19,687 nucleotides of DNA from Ignavibacteriales bacterium UBA6490. Lineage in GTDB: Bacteria > Bacteroidota > Ignavibacteria > Ignavibacteriales > Ignavibacteriaceae. This document shows positions 1 through 7,868 of the stretch, one piece after another. The translations under genes were made by a program, and so were the position numbers. Within the stretch, counting starts at the first letter, position 1, and each line of letters starts with the position of its first letter. The stretch covers positions 1-19,687 of the forward strand of contig DJMM01000108.1 of the NCBI GenBank assembly GCA_002435365.1, written 5' to 3'. A model generated the notes under the pieces. It saw only the letters and a list, made by a program, of their open reading frames with translations, was not told where the DNA came from and did not search any database.

Positions 1-408
1 GCAAAAGAATTCAGATGGGAAATGGGACACCGGCTTCCGGAGCATTTCGGAAACTGCAAAAACATTCACGGGCATTCATACAAGATGCTTATTGAAGTTG
101 AAGGGGACATAAATTCTGCCGGAATGGTAATGGATTATTATGATCTTAAGTTAATAGTTAAGCCTTTGATCGAAAAACTTGACCATGCATTTATGGTAAG
201 CAGCGACGACTCTCCTGTTATTGAATTCCTTGAAAAGGTAAATTCTAAAAAAGTGCTTGTTAACTTCCCTTCAACGGTGGAGAATATCTGCAGTTACATA
301 ATAGGACAGCTTGCCGGGGCAGAATTTCCTGAGAATATAAAAACCCTGCGGGTAAGTATTTTTGAAACCCACGATGACTATGCAGAAGAAACAGTAAGGC
401 TGCACTGA
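1..408 (+). CDS. queD: 6-carboxytetrahydropterin synthase QueD / 6-pyruvoyl-tetrahydropterin synthase family (5'-truncated by window)
   Basis: The reading frame is open from base 1, so the true start lies upstream. The first ATG (base 22) falls inside the conserved N-terminal block and is not the start. Visible motifs are a first zinc-ligand His in MGHRLPEHF, the NC-x-x-x-HGH block with the likely catalytic Cys followed by two zinc-ligand His residues, the PSTVENI block near the middle and the ETHDDYAEE end. These are family hallmarks. QueD converts dihydroneopterin triphosphate to 6-carboxytetrahydropterin in the queuosine/preQ0 route; the same fold also serves as pyruvoyl-tetrahydropterin synthase in folate or biopterin pathways. 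The stop codon overlaps the truA start by one base (TGATG), so the two are probably translationally coupled. Family assignment is firm; the exact pathway is inferred, since no other queuosine gene is visible. Confidence 0.85.
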   Translation, partial: AKEFRWEMGHRLPEHFGNCKNIHGHSYKMLIEVEGDINSAGMVMDYYDLKLIVKPLIEKLDHAFMVSSDDSPVIEFLEKVNSKKVLVNFPSTVENICSYIIGQLAGAEFPENIKTLRVSIFETHDDYAEETVRLH

Positions 409-1202
409 TGGCAAGGTTCAGGATGTTTATTGAATATGACGGTACCCGTTACAGCGGATGGCAGGTCCAGCAGAATTCACGTACAATTCAGGGGCAGTTA
501 TATAAAGCCGCGGCCGATATTTTCAGAAAGCAGAGAACAGATATTCAGGGAGCGGGAAGAACCGACAGCGGCGTTCATGCAATATGCCAGGTTGCCCATC
601 TCGATGCAAACACAATGCTTGCTCCCGAAATAATCAGAATGAAATTTAATGATCTGCTTCCCCCAGATATAAATATACTTGAAGTCGAGAAAACAAATCC
701 CCGCTTTCATGCACGTCACGACGCAGTAATCCGGAGTTATATCTACCAGGTTTCCAGACGGAGAACGGCATTCGGGAAGAACTATGTCTGGTGGATAAAA
801 GATAATCTGAATTTTCAGGCTATGGAGGAGAAGGCCGGGTTATTTGAAGGGATGCATAATTTTCAGTCCTTTTGCGACCGTGATAAGGAAGATAAATCGA
901 CTAAAGTGAAGATCGAAAAGATGGAACTTAAAGAAGCTGGAGACCTGATTCTGATCAGAATTGTGGGGTCACATTTTCTGTGGAAAATGGTAAGAAGAAT
1001 TACCGGCGTACTTGTTGAAACCGGAAGGGACAGGTTATCAGATGCGGATATTGTAAAATTCCTGGTCTCGAAGTCTGATGAACCTGCAAAATATACGGCC
1101 CCGCCGTCGGGACTTTTTCTGGAATCCGTGCTCTATGAAAAGAAACAGCTCCCCGCTTTAAAACCTGTACAGTTTGTGAACTCCCTCAATGCCGGGAGCT
1201 AA
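408..1202 (+). CDS. truA: tRNA pseudouridine(38-40) synthase TruA
   Basis: TruA isomerises uridines 38, 39 and 40 in the anticodon stem-loop of many tRNAs. The 264-residue length is typical. The N-terminal block FIEYDGTRYSGWQVQ is followed at residues 48-58 by GAGRTDSGVHA; Asp53 is the expected catalytic nucleophile. Later blocks FHARHDAVIRSYIYQ and GSHFLWKMVRRITG are the usual C-terminal-domain signatures. The ATG at 408 shares its A with the queD stop, which supports coupling. No intrinsic terminator follows; the next 190 bases carry a candidate promoter for the next gene. Confidence 0.96.
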   Translation: MARFRMFIEYDGTRYSGWQVQQNSRTIQGQLYKAAADIFRKQRTDIQGAGRTDSGVHAICQVAHLDANTMLAPEIIRMKFNDLLPPDINILEVEKTNPRFHARHDAVIRSYIYQVSRRRTAFGKNYVWWIKDNLNFQAMEEKAGLFEGMHNFQSFCDRDKEDKSTKVKIEKMELKEAGDLILIRIVGSHFLWKMVRRITGVLVETGRDRLSDADIVKFLVSKSDEPAKYTAPPSGLFLESVLYEKKQLPALKPVQFVNSLNAGS

Positions 1203-1274
1203 TAATGCTATCCGGATATTGCCTTTTCGTATTCTACTTCTGAATTACAGTATAGTACACAGCAGAGCTTAGAT

Positions 1275-1317
1275 TTGACATCCTGTTTGCAAAAGTATTG
1301 TAATGTGCTTTTGTAAA
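1275..1317 (+). promoter_or_regulatory. Candidate sigma70-type promoter with overlapping inverted repeat
   Basis: TTGACA at 1275-1280 and TGTAAT at 1299-1304 are separated by 18 bases. That would place the start of transcription about 85 bases before the TPR gene at 1395. An inverted repeat, TTTGCAAAAG (1286-1295) against CTTTTGTAAA (1308-1317, one G-T wobble), straddles the -10 box. It could be an operator or a hairpin. There is no T-tract, so it is not an intrinsic terminator for truA. Nothing else is recognisable in 1203-1394. Confidence 0.4.
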
Positions 1318-1394
1318 AGGCGGATTGATTTTATCATTTATTATCTGATTTAAAAGGTATAACTTTACAAAATATTTTATTTTTTTGAAATTTT

Positions 1395-2147
1395 ATGATA
1401 GTTCATGCGCTCATATTATTAGTTTCTCTTTTCTCCGGTGAAGTTTCGGATTACAGGAATTTCATTGCTGAAGGAGATGCTTATTATAATAACTTTGAAA
1501 ATATCAATGCGTTAAAGGAGTATGAAAAGGCATATTCGCTGGCGCCGGGGAATTATGATGTTCTGTTCAGGCTGGTCAGGACGTATAATGATACAGGCGA
1601 AGAGTTCAAGGAACAAAGAAACCGGGAAGAGGCGGAAAAATATATAAATAAAGCATTAAGTTTTGCCGATCTCTTTCATAAAAAATTTCCTGACAGTGCT
1701 TCGGTATATACTTATCTTGCTCTTTCCTATGGTAATATTGCGATGTTCAAGGGTGGAAAGGATAAGGTTACCTATGCAAAAAAAATTGAGGAAAATGCCA
1801 AAAAAGCTGTTAGCATCTCGCAGTCTGATTTTATGCCATATATTATTCTTGGAATATATTACCGGGAGCTTGCATCACTGAGTTGGATTGAGAGATTGTT
1901 TGCCAATACATTTTTCGGGGGTATACCGGACGGGACATATGAAGATTCGGAGAAGATGTTAAAAAAAGCGCTTTCTATAAATCCGAATGTTGTTGTTGCA
2001 GTATATCAGTTATCAAAAACATACCGGGCGATGGAGAGGAATCAGGAAGAAAAGGCATTGCTTCAAAAAGTTCTGGCTATGAAAAATCTGAATTTCAGGG
2101 ATAAATATACTAAGGCAAAATCTCAGAGAAGACTTGCCGAGATGTAA
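1395..2147 (+). CDS. TPR-repeat protein, RMDN/TatT-like
   Basis: This is a 250-residue helical protein. A short hydrophobic start (residues 1-14) suggests a signal peptide or membrane anchor without a lipobox. Helical pairs follow: 'EGDAYYNNFENINALKEYEKA' style repeats near residues 25-55, EEAEKYINKALSF near 80, and the block FFGGIPDGTYEDSEKMLKKA near 173-192. The FGG-P-G-x-x-E-A-x-K-A-L pattern and the C-terminal ALLQKVLAM...DKYTKAKSQRRLAE resemble bacterial relatives of the 'regulator of microtubule dynamics' (RMDN) TPR family and the TRAP-associated TatT proteins. I recognise the fold but not a function. No strong ribosome site precedes the ATG. It faces hemW tail to tail. Confidence 0.8.
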   Translation: MIVHALILLVSLFSGEVSDYRNFIAEGDAYYNNFENINALKEYEKAYSLAPGNYDVLFRLVRTYNDTGEEFKEQRNREEAEKYINKALSFADLFHKKFPDSASVYTYLALSYGNIAMFKGGKDKVTYAKKIEENAKKAVSISQSDFMPYIILGIYYRELASLSWIERLFANTFFGGIPDGTYEDSEKMLKKALSINPNVVVAVYQLSKTYRAMERNQEEKALLQKVLAMKNLNFRDKYTKAKSQRRLAEM

Positions 2148-2198
2148 TCTGGTTTCAGGTGATTGTACTGCAGTAGTATGTTACTCCTTCTTGAACAA

Positions 2199-3326
2199 TT
2201 ATTTAAACTTTGGGATGATCTCATCGCACAAGGCATAACCGCGCGAAGTTAATTTAAGAAGGTTTCCGGAATCACTTATAAATCCGCTCTGCTTAAGGTC
2301 GTTGAGAATAGTATAGTTATCTTTGTACCAGCCGCTTCCGAATCTTTTTTCCAGCTCCTGCAGGTTTAATCCGGCACTTCTCAAAGAAAGCATAATATAT
2401 TCTTCCAGCAGCTCACCGGGGCTGGGGATTTCAAATCCTGCCTCGGCATTGCCTTCAGCATTTATTTCGCCGATATATCTTTTAAGACTTGAATAATTCC
2501 ACCATCTTCTTCCCTTCATAAACGAATGTGCAGAAGGACCTAATCCCAGATAATCCCTATGTTCCCAGTAAGCCTTGTTATGTAAGCATTCATACCCATC
2601 CCGTGAAAAATTCGACACCTCGTACTGGTGAAAGCCGTTTGATGTCAGGTAATCGATTGCAGTTTCGTACAGATCGGCGTCATAATCATCATCCTGCATT
2701 TTTACTTTGCCGTCAAGAACAAGCTTATTGAGAATTGTGCCTCTTTCAAGAATAAGGCTGTAAGCTGAAATATGGTTAACCGGAAGTCTGACTGCTTCCG
2801 AAAGATTGAGCAGCCATTTTTCCCTGGTTTGCCCCGGAAGGTTGAAAATAAGATCCAGGCTAATATTCCGGTATCCTGCATTTGAAGCATCAACCACAGT
2901 ATTAATTGCTGTCTGCCTGTCGTGGATCCTGGTGAGAAACTTAAGATCAAACTCATCAAAAGATTGTATCCCCACGCTGATTCTGTTAATTCCGGCGTCA
3001 AGAAAATATTTGAGCCTATCTTTGTTCACAGTGCCTGGATTTGTTTCCAGCGTTATTTCGGCATGGTCGGAAATGTTAAAATATTTTTTCAGATGAACGA
3101 TTATTTCAAAAAGATTTTCCGGCAGCATAAGCGAAGGAGTTCCGCCGCCGAAGAATAACGAGGTGAAATAATTATCTTTGAAACAGGGGGAATAAAATTC
3201 AATCTCTTTTTTTAATGAGCTGAAGAACGAATTGATGTTATCTGATGTAATTATTGAATAAAAGTCGCAGTAAATACATTTATGATCACAGAATGGAATG
3301 TGGACGTATAGTGCGGAATCCTTCAT
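2199..3326 (-). CDS. hemW: Radical SAM heme chaperone HemW
   Basis: HemW is a radical SAM protein related to coproporphyrinogen III oxidase HemN but acts as a heme chaperone. From the ATG at 3326 the protein has 375 residues. The iron-sulfur cluster motif is C13-x3-C17-x2-C20 in HIPFCDHKCIYCDF. It has the HemW spacing and lacks the fourth Cys of HemN. FFGGGTPSLM, ETNPGTV and SVGIQSFD follow as SAM-barrel motifs. HNKAYWEHRDYLGLGPSAHS contains the HNxxYW motif typical of HemW. A TTG one codon upstream is possible, but the ATG gives the conserved N-terminus. The PAP2 stop lies 5 bases upstream, so this is the last gene of a four-gene run. Confidence 0.94.
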   Translation of the reverse strand: MKDSALYVHIPFCDHKCIYCDFYSIITSDNINSFFSSLKKEIEFYSPCFKDNYFTSLFFGGGTPSLMLPENLFEIIVHLKKYFNISDHAEITLETNPGTVNKDRLKYFLDAGINRISVGIQSFDEFDLKFLTRIHDRQTAINTVVDASNAGYRNISLDLIFNLPGQTREKWLLNLSEAVRLPVNHISAYSLILERGTILNKLVLDGKVKMQDDDYDADLYETAIDYLTSNGFHQYEVSNFSRDGYECLHNKAYWEHRDYLGLGPSAHSFMKGRRWWNYSSLKRYIGEINAEGNAEAGFEIPSPGELLEEYIMLSLRSAGLNLQELEKRFGSGWYKDNYTILNDLKQSGFISDSGNLLKLTSRGYALCDEIIPKFK

Positions 3327-3331
3327 CAATA

Positions 3332-4147
3332 TTAATCAAAATTATACCTGAAATGCAGAGCCGGCTGGTTGTTATACATGCCCAGGCTGAAATTATTTGT
3401 AATATCCGAATTGTCGAAATACAGGTTATGCATAAATATACCGATGAATGTACCCACTGCAGCTCCGGTAACTACGTCCGAGAAATAATGCTTATTATCC
3501 TTGATTCTGGAATATCCGACATAACCTGCCCATCCGTAAAGCAAGGCGAATGAGGTTGCTTGCAGGGAGGTATTGAGGGTTCTGTTTTTGACTGACCGGT
3601 CAAGGTATTCAATGGTTTCCTGATAAAGGAAGGCGGAAGTAACAAAGGCAGTTGAAGTATGGCCGCTGAAAAAGCTTCTGTCATCCGAATTATCAGGCCG
3701 GACCCTATGTGTTATATTTTTAATAAATTCAGTGATAACATAATTATATATAACGGCTTTCATAAAAACCATATTGTGCTTATAACTATTGTAAGTATCA
3801 GCCCCATAGAGAAGGCCTGCCGCGGTAGTTATTGCCATTCTTGCTAAAAACACAGCTTCCGGATATCTCCTGGGATCGGTGCTTCCCAAAGACTGGTATC
3901 CCGGTGTGGAGATTTTTGAATGAATATTATTATCGATGCTGAAAATATCTACATCGATTTTATGCTGCAGTTTCAGTTGAAATACCTTTGATGAAAGCCA
4001 AACTGAGCTTACAGGGATGTCATACCAGCCGAAAGATTCACTCAATGCTTTTTCAAATGAATTTACTGTTCCATTGAGATTTGACTGGGCAAACATAAAT
4101 GCGGTACAGAAATTCAGAAGAATAATTATGTAACGGGGCTTTTGCAC
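3332..4147 (-). CDS. PAP2-superfamily phosphatase, secreted or envelope-located
   Basis: The protein has 271 residues and opens with a GTG codon; the preceding codon in frame is a stop, so no longer start exists. A signal peptide is evident (about 1-21, ending MFAQS). All three PAP2 motifs are intact: K143-x6-R150-P151; S161-G162-H163 in FFSGHTST; and S213-R214-x5-H220-x3-D224 in YSRIKDNKHYFSDVVTG. The family removes phosphate from lipids such as phosphatidate or undecaprenyl pyrophosphate and sometimes from other phosphoesters. The substrate here is unknown. Moderately hydrophobic helices around 101-117, 133-142 and 196-212 suit a membrane-associated member. It lies 33 bases downstream of the CotH gene. 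Confidence 0.9.
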   Translation of the reverse strand: MQKPRYIIILLNFCTAFMFAQSNLNGTVNSFEKALSESFGWYDIPVSSVWLSSKVFQLKLQHKIDVDIFSIDNNIHSKISTPGYQSLGSTDPRRYPEAVFLARMAITTAAGLLYGADTYNSYKHNMVFMKAVIYNYVITEFIKNITHRVRPDNSDDRSFFSGHTSTAFVTSAFLYQETIEYLDRSVKNRTLNTSLQATSFALLYGWAGYVGYSRIKDNKHYFSDVVTGAAVGTFIGIFMHNLYFDNSDITNNFSLGMYNNQPALHFRYNFD

Positions 4148-4180
4148 CTATGCTCTTAAATTAAAAATGTTAATGAAAAC

Positions 4181-5278
4181 TTATTTATTAATAATCTCTT
4201 TTATTTGCTGCCTTCTTTTTGCAATGAAATCCTTAATCCCTTTAACTTCATTTTCCATATCTATGTTAACAAGGTAGGGATCATACTTATAATATTCCGC
4301 AAGCCGGTTATACATCTCATCAATTATCGGATACAGATTACTCTCTGTAAATATTTGTTCAGCAGCAAAACTTAGTTTGGTGTTATAAGATGAAAGAATA
4401 TCTTTATTTCTAAAGAGGCTTTCCACCAGTTCATTATATCCGTAAAGGCCGATATTTCCTGTAAAGGTTTTATCAAAGTCCCAGGGTAAGGGACTAAAAG
4501 GCCCGGCTAAAGTTTCTTTGTAAAGATAAAAATTATTTGTATAAGAATCAGGGTCACTTCTTATGGAGGAAATAACATGGTACCATAAGTAGCGCTCAAT
4601 ATCCAGGTACCTGCCTAAAACTTCAGGAATTTCGGGTGCAGGGGTATTATCTGAGGCTGAGATAAGATCAGCCAGGCTGGAATAATTGTCATCGTCCGGA
4701 AATTCCTTTACGAAGCCCTCTTCCAGTCTGTCCTCTTCCCTGAATGTAAAATGCGCATCGAACTGAACTTTATACAGTTCGCCCAGCGGCAGGCTTCTTC
4801 TATTGAAAAATTCTGTTTTTATCCTTTCAATAAAATTATAAATGCCGTAGTTTCTGTTATTGAGTGTAAGGAATACCGGTTCAGAATAAAAAACAGGGAA
4901 ACCGGCTGAGCTGTAAAGGTATGACGCCACAGCAGTTTTAATAAAAGTCTTATCGAACGGCTGGGCACTGAGTGAAAAATCATTAATCCCTTTTATTGTG
5001 TTATCCTTCATTATTACCCTGAATGAAAACTTCGGATAATATCTTGATCCAGCCCCGGATGCTCTTAATAATGCAGAATAAGTTTTACCTTCAAAATTTA
5101 CCTTTACCGGAATTGAAAGATCAGTAAATCTGTTATTGAACAACCTAATAAGATCCTCTTCACCGGCAATAATATTTATAATTGAAAGCCCGGACAAACT
5201 GTTCACCGGGTTATTGTCAGTAATGGTGTCGCACGAACTCAGGAACAAACTGAGCAGAACAATAAACAGTAAACGCAT
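4181..5278 (-). CDS. CotH-family protein, predicted lipoprotein
   Basis: This 365-residue protein starts with a lipoprotein signal ending LSSC; Cys16 would be lipidated. CotH-family signatures appear in order: an N-terminal beta region containing SFRVIMKDN, NYGIYNFIERI (143-153), LDIERYLWY (225-233), DPDSYTNNFYLYKE (242-255) and PWDFDKTF (265-272). The family has a degenerate protein-kinase fold, and Bacillus CotH phosphorylates spore-coat proteins. The Asp residues at 244 and 267/269 sit where the nucleotide/metal-binding residues are expected. Its start codon overlaps the stop of the upstream porin gene by one base (TGATG), so translation is likely coupled. In other bacteria CotH genes often sit near VTC-like polyphosphate genes; none is seen here. 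The target is unknown. Confidence 0.88.
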   Translation of the reverse strand: MRLLFIVLLSLFLSSCDTITDNNPVNSLSGLSIINIIAGEEDLIRLFNNRFTDLSIPVKVNFEGKTYSALLRASGAGSRYYPKFSFRVIMKDNTIKGINDFSLSAQPFDKTFIKTAVASYLYSSAGFPVFYSEPVFLTLNNRNYGIYNFIERIKTEFFNRRSLPLGELYKVQFDAHFTFREEDRLEEGFVKEFPDDDNYSSLADLISASDNTPAPEIPEVLGRYLDIERYLWYHVISSIRSDPDSYTNNFYLYKETLAGPFSPLPWDFDKTFTGNIGLYGYNELVESLFRNKDILSSYNTKLSFAAEQIFTESNLYPIIDEMYNRLAEYYKYDPYLVNIDMENEVKGIKDFIAKRRQQIKEIINK

Positions 5279-6282
5279 CAGTATCTTACCTGCAGCTCTA
5301 AGGTAATTGTTGAACCGTACAGACTGTATTTATCATTGTATCTGTTCCTGGAGAGAATAAAATCAGCATTGAGTCTTGTTCGTACGTCTTTATGAAAATA
5401 GAGATTGACCCCGGCAAGGAACTGAAAAGTATGTTCCCTTGTATATTTAAACTCCGGCTGATAGTAGCTAAACATAAATAGGGGTTCAATCTTTTTAATT
5501 ACTTCCGCATCGGTATTGAAAGCTACTGCAGCAAGGGCTCTGGCACCCCAGAATATAACATTGCTGTTTTCCCCGATAACCTTCCGTCTGATTCCTTCAA
5601 CAGGATTCTGTGCAATCACAAATTCCAGCTCACCCCTGATATGTTTTTTATCCAAATAAAATCCGGGAGAGACGGCATTGGTGATCATCGGGTAATCACC
5701 GCCGGTATGAAGAATGAAATAGCTGATTGCAGTGGAATAATCATCATCGAAGTGGTGCTGATATCTTGCATTTACTCCCTGCTGCAGGTTATTGTTTTTG
5801 TAAAGAAACAGGTAATATGAATAGGGGAGGTCATCTTTTTTACCTGATGAATTATAATACGCCATCAGTCCAATGCTTCTGCCGCCGTACCCCACCTGAC
5901 CAAGTGCATTGCTGAGATTGCTTCGCTCAATCTGTGCAAGGTTTTCGGAATTTTCAATCTGTTCGGCAGTAAATGGTTTTTTGAGGTTGCCGAATTTTAT
6001 ATTCATGCTTTTTATGTACCTGAACTTGACCGATACTTCCCTCAGCTCCATCTGCTGATCCTGTGAATTGCCTCTTATATCAACCTGACTTTCGATATCC
6101 TTGTTGATTTTTATTTCAGCCTGAACCTTTGCTGAAAAATACATTTCCTGGTTATACTCATTGATCCTCTGCCTGTTGATATTCCGGTAACCGGCAGCAC
6201 CGTATCCGGTCCAATCTATTTCCTGACTCATTACCGGTGAAGAAAAAAACAGAATAGCTGATAAAAGGATATAGTTTCTCAT
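5278..6282 (-). CDS. Outer-membrane porin, phosphate-selective OprO/OprP-like
   Basis: This is a 334-residue beta-barrel candidate. A signal peptide ends near VMSQ (about residue 20). Amphipathic beta-strands run to a C-terminal aromatic residue (LELQVRY), the usual outer-membrane insertion signal. The stretch KFGNLKKPFTAEQIENSENL near residues 96-115 matches the 'G-x-K-x-PF-x-x-E' block of phosphate-selective porins O and P. Phosphate selectivity itself is not shown. It heads a run with the CotH lipoprotein (1-base overlap), PAP2 and hemW. Only 43 bases separate its start from the stem of the upstream terminator, so its promoter must lie close by or it depends on read-through. Confidence 0.77.
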   Translation of the reverse strand: MRNYILLSAILFFSSPVMSQEIDWTGYGAAGYRNINRQRINEYNQEMYFSAKVQAEIKINKDIESQVDIRGNSQDQQMELREVSVKFRYIKSMNIKFGNLKKPFTAEQIENSENLAQIERSNLSNALGQVGYGGRSIGLMAYYNSSGKKDDLPYSYYLFLYKNNNLQQGVNARYQHHFDDDYSTAISYFILHTGGDYPMITNAVSPGFYLDKKHIRGELEFVIAQNPVEGIRRKVIGENSNVIFWGARALAAVAFNTDAEVIKKIEPLFMFSYYQPEFKYTREHTFQFLAGVNLYFHKDVRTRLNADFILSRNRYNDKYSLYGSTITLELQVRY

Positions 6283-6313
6283 AATCTGGATAAGAGGTTA
6301 TTTAAGGACAGGT

Positions 6314-6352
6314 AAAAATAAAAAAGCCTTGCGGAAATTAAAACCGCAAGGC
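6314..6352 (-). terminator. Intrinsic terminator after the barrel-lipoprotein pair
   Basis: A perfect 9-base stem, GCCTTGCGG (6326-6334) and CCGCAAGGC (6344-6352), has a 9-base loop. On the minus strand it is followed directly by a T-tract (complement of 6314-6325). It lies 13 bases past the stop of the lipoprotein gene. The T-tract orientation favours the minus strand; the plus-strand side has only a weak TTTT. Confidence 0.93.
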
Positions 6353-6365
6353 CATTTTATAAGAT

Positions 6366-6896
6366 TTAATCTAATACTGCTTCAAACACCAGGTCGATGA
6401 ATGCACCCACATAATAAGGCGTCTGACCCTGTGTTACATCAACTCTGATATATGCCTTAAAACATTTGTTATCCAGGTTGCTTACGTATTGGTTTAACGC
6501 CTGAACCTGTTCAGTAGTTAATGGGAAAACATAGGGATTTGTTTTGTAATCCGACGGATTTACATTATTCAAGACAAGTGAAAATAAAGGTTGATCAGCC
6601 TGAGTTTTGAGCGTAACCGTTATATTACCCATCAGGTTAGGACTGGATACGGAATCAATTCGCAGAGCCCCTTCCAGATAGGTTAATGTGTTAATCTGGT
6701 CCGAGATATCCTGATAATTTTCATACTGATCAAGACAAAAATCTTGTTCTTTTATAACAGGATTGGTGCTTCCGTCTACTATAACCGGAACACTGAACGG
6801 TGCATTTATCGGCAAATTATCGAACATATCGCATCCGCTTATGAACAGGGAGGTCAGGATTAAGGCTGCTGCTGCAATATTTAATATATATTTCAT
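6366..6896 (-). CDS. Small lipoprotein of unknown function
   Basis: The protein has 176 residues. A hydrophobic signal runs from residue 4 to 21 with lipobox ISGC, so Cys22 is the likely lipidation site. The remainder is predicted mostly beta, with many Asn, Thr and Val residues and two Cys (one in EQDFCLDQY, one in DNKCFKAY) that could pair. No known domain is recognised. A good ribosome site (AGGAG) lies about 9 bases before the ATG. The gene follows the beta-barrel gene after 16 bases and ends just before a strong terminator, so the two form one transcription unit and the products may work together in the outer membrane. Confidence 0.8.
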   Translation of the reverse strand: MKYILNIAAAALILTSLFISGCDMFDNLPINAPFSVPVIVDGSTNPVIKEQDFCLDQYENYQDISDQINTLTYLEGALRIDSVSSPNLMGNITVTLKTQADQPLFSLVLNNVNPSDYKTNPYVFPLTTEQVQALNQYVSNLDNKCFKAYIRVDVTQGQTPYYVGAFIDLVFEAVLD

Positions 6897-6912
6897 TTTA
6901 ATTTCTCCTAAT

Positions 6913-7782
6913 TTAAAAAGCTAAAGTAATTCCTGCAGAAAGAACCGTCTGCGTGCTGAAACCAGCATCAGCATTTATCACCAGAAATAGAAGGTTCAGC
7001 GATGCGCCAACAACAGCTCTGAATGAATTATCGCCGTCAAGCGATACTTTAAGTCTCTGATCAAATGTACGGTCATCTGGTACTGGTTTATATGTATAAT
7101 CGATGTCCATCGATGACGATTCATATTGCAAACCGACATATGGAGTAATGATAGCAAATGTTTTTGATGCATGAATATTGAATGCAAGGTTTTTTGACTC
7201 CATCAGGTTGCTTATTTCCAGTTTATTATAAAGCACCTGTGCGGCTATATCCACCGGCATCAGCGGAATATACTGACTAATGTTGTGTCTTACTCCCACA
7301 CCAAGAAGGTTGACATCATGTTCCCTTGAAAATTTTACCTTCGGTAAAAGACGAAGAAGCACTTCAGTGCCCATAAAACTAACTGTAACCTGCGGATAGG
7401 CGAGTGGAATAGCTGAAATATCCAATCCCGGAGGTGTTACCTGATAACCATTGGGACCGGCAAAAACCCCACCCTTATCACCATAGATAGTTGAAACTTC
7501 CTTGGTTGTATATCCGCCTGATAAAACGGGGGTGAACTTTTTTTGATCTTCGGGTATAAGCATGTACATCCCCCTCAAACTTATTGATAAACCAAAAAAT
7601 GAAGGGATATCTGCTGTGTAGAATCCTCCGCTATTCATTGCTAATCCGAATGATGTTGCGAATGGCGTTGCATATCCTTTAAGGTTTGTCTCATTTAAAG
7701 CTTCAAACCTTTCGGTAAACTGGCCGAATGATAGGGAGCTGCAAAATATGAGAAACAAAAAAACTGTCGGGACTCTTTTCAT
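6913..7782 (-). CDS. Outer-membrane beta-barrel protein, DUF6588-like
   Basis: The protein has 289 residues and a signal peptide ending SFGQ (about residue 21). The N-terminal block ATSFGLAMNSGGFYTADIPSF followed by FGLSISLRGMYMLIPED resembles DUF6588 proteins of Bacteroidota-type genomes, which I recall as predicted barrels without known function. Alternating-hydrophobic strands occur through to ITLAF, a C-terminal Phe typical of outer-membrane barrels. A strong AGGAG ribosome site precedes the ATG. It shares a transcription unit with the lipoprotein gene downstream. The DUF match is from memory and less certain than the barrel call. Confidence 0.75.
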   Translation of the reverse strand: MKRVPTVFLFLIFCSSLSFGQFTERFEALNETNLKGYATPFATSFGLAMNSGGFYTADIPSFFGLSISLRGMYMLIPEDQKKFTPVLSGGYTTKEVSTIYGDKGGVFAGPNGYQVTPPGLDISAIPLAYPQVTVSFMGTEVLLRLLPKVKFSREHDVNLLGVGVRHNISQYIPLMPVDIAAQVLYNKLEISNLMESKNLAFNIHASKTFAIITPYVGLQYESSSMDIDYTYKPVPDDRTFDQRLKVSLDGDNSFRAVVGASLNLLFLVINADAGFSTQTVLSAGITLAF

Positions 7783-7826
7783 ATTAACTCCTGATATTAT
7801 TGAAAAGCCATAATGAAGTAAAGTGA

Positions 7827-7855
7827 AATTTGCTAATTTAGCCGAAGTATGTCAA
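7827..7855 (-). promoter_or_regulatory. Weak candidate promoter before the barrel gene
   Basis: The complement of 7850-7855 reads TTGACA, a perfect -35 box just beyond the recN stop. The best -10 at 17 bases (complement of 7827-7832, CAAATT) is poor. A small palindrome, GCTAATTTAGC (7832-7842), lies between them. Support is positional plus the -35 box only. Confidence 0.28.
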
Positions 7856-7868
7856 TAACCACCGTCAA

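Noticed and set aside
22..24. ATG at 22 as the start of the QueD gene
   Set aside because: It lies inside the conserved N-terminal block next to the first zinc-ligand His, and the frame is open upstream to base 1.
2166..2175. Palindrome TACTGCAGTA between the convergent TPR and hemW genes
   Set aside because: Only 10 bases, no loop, no T-tract; easily due to chance.
2702..3158. Several open frames of 78-99 codons overlapping hemW on both strands
   Set aside because: They are shadows of a strongly supported gene with no own start signals or domain patterns.
3327..3329. TTG at 3329 as hemW start
   Set aside because: The ATG at 3326 directly follows and gives the usual short N-terminus; TTG adds only one residue.
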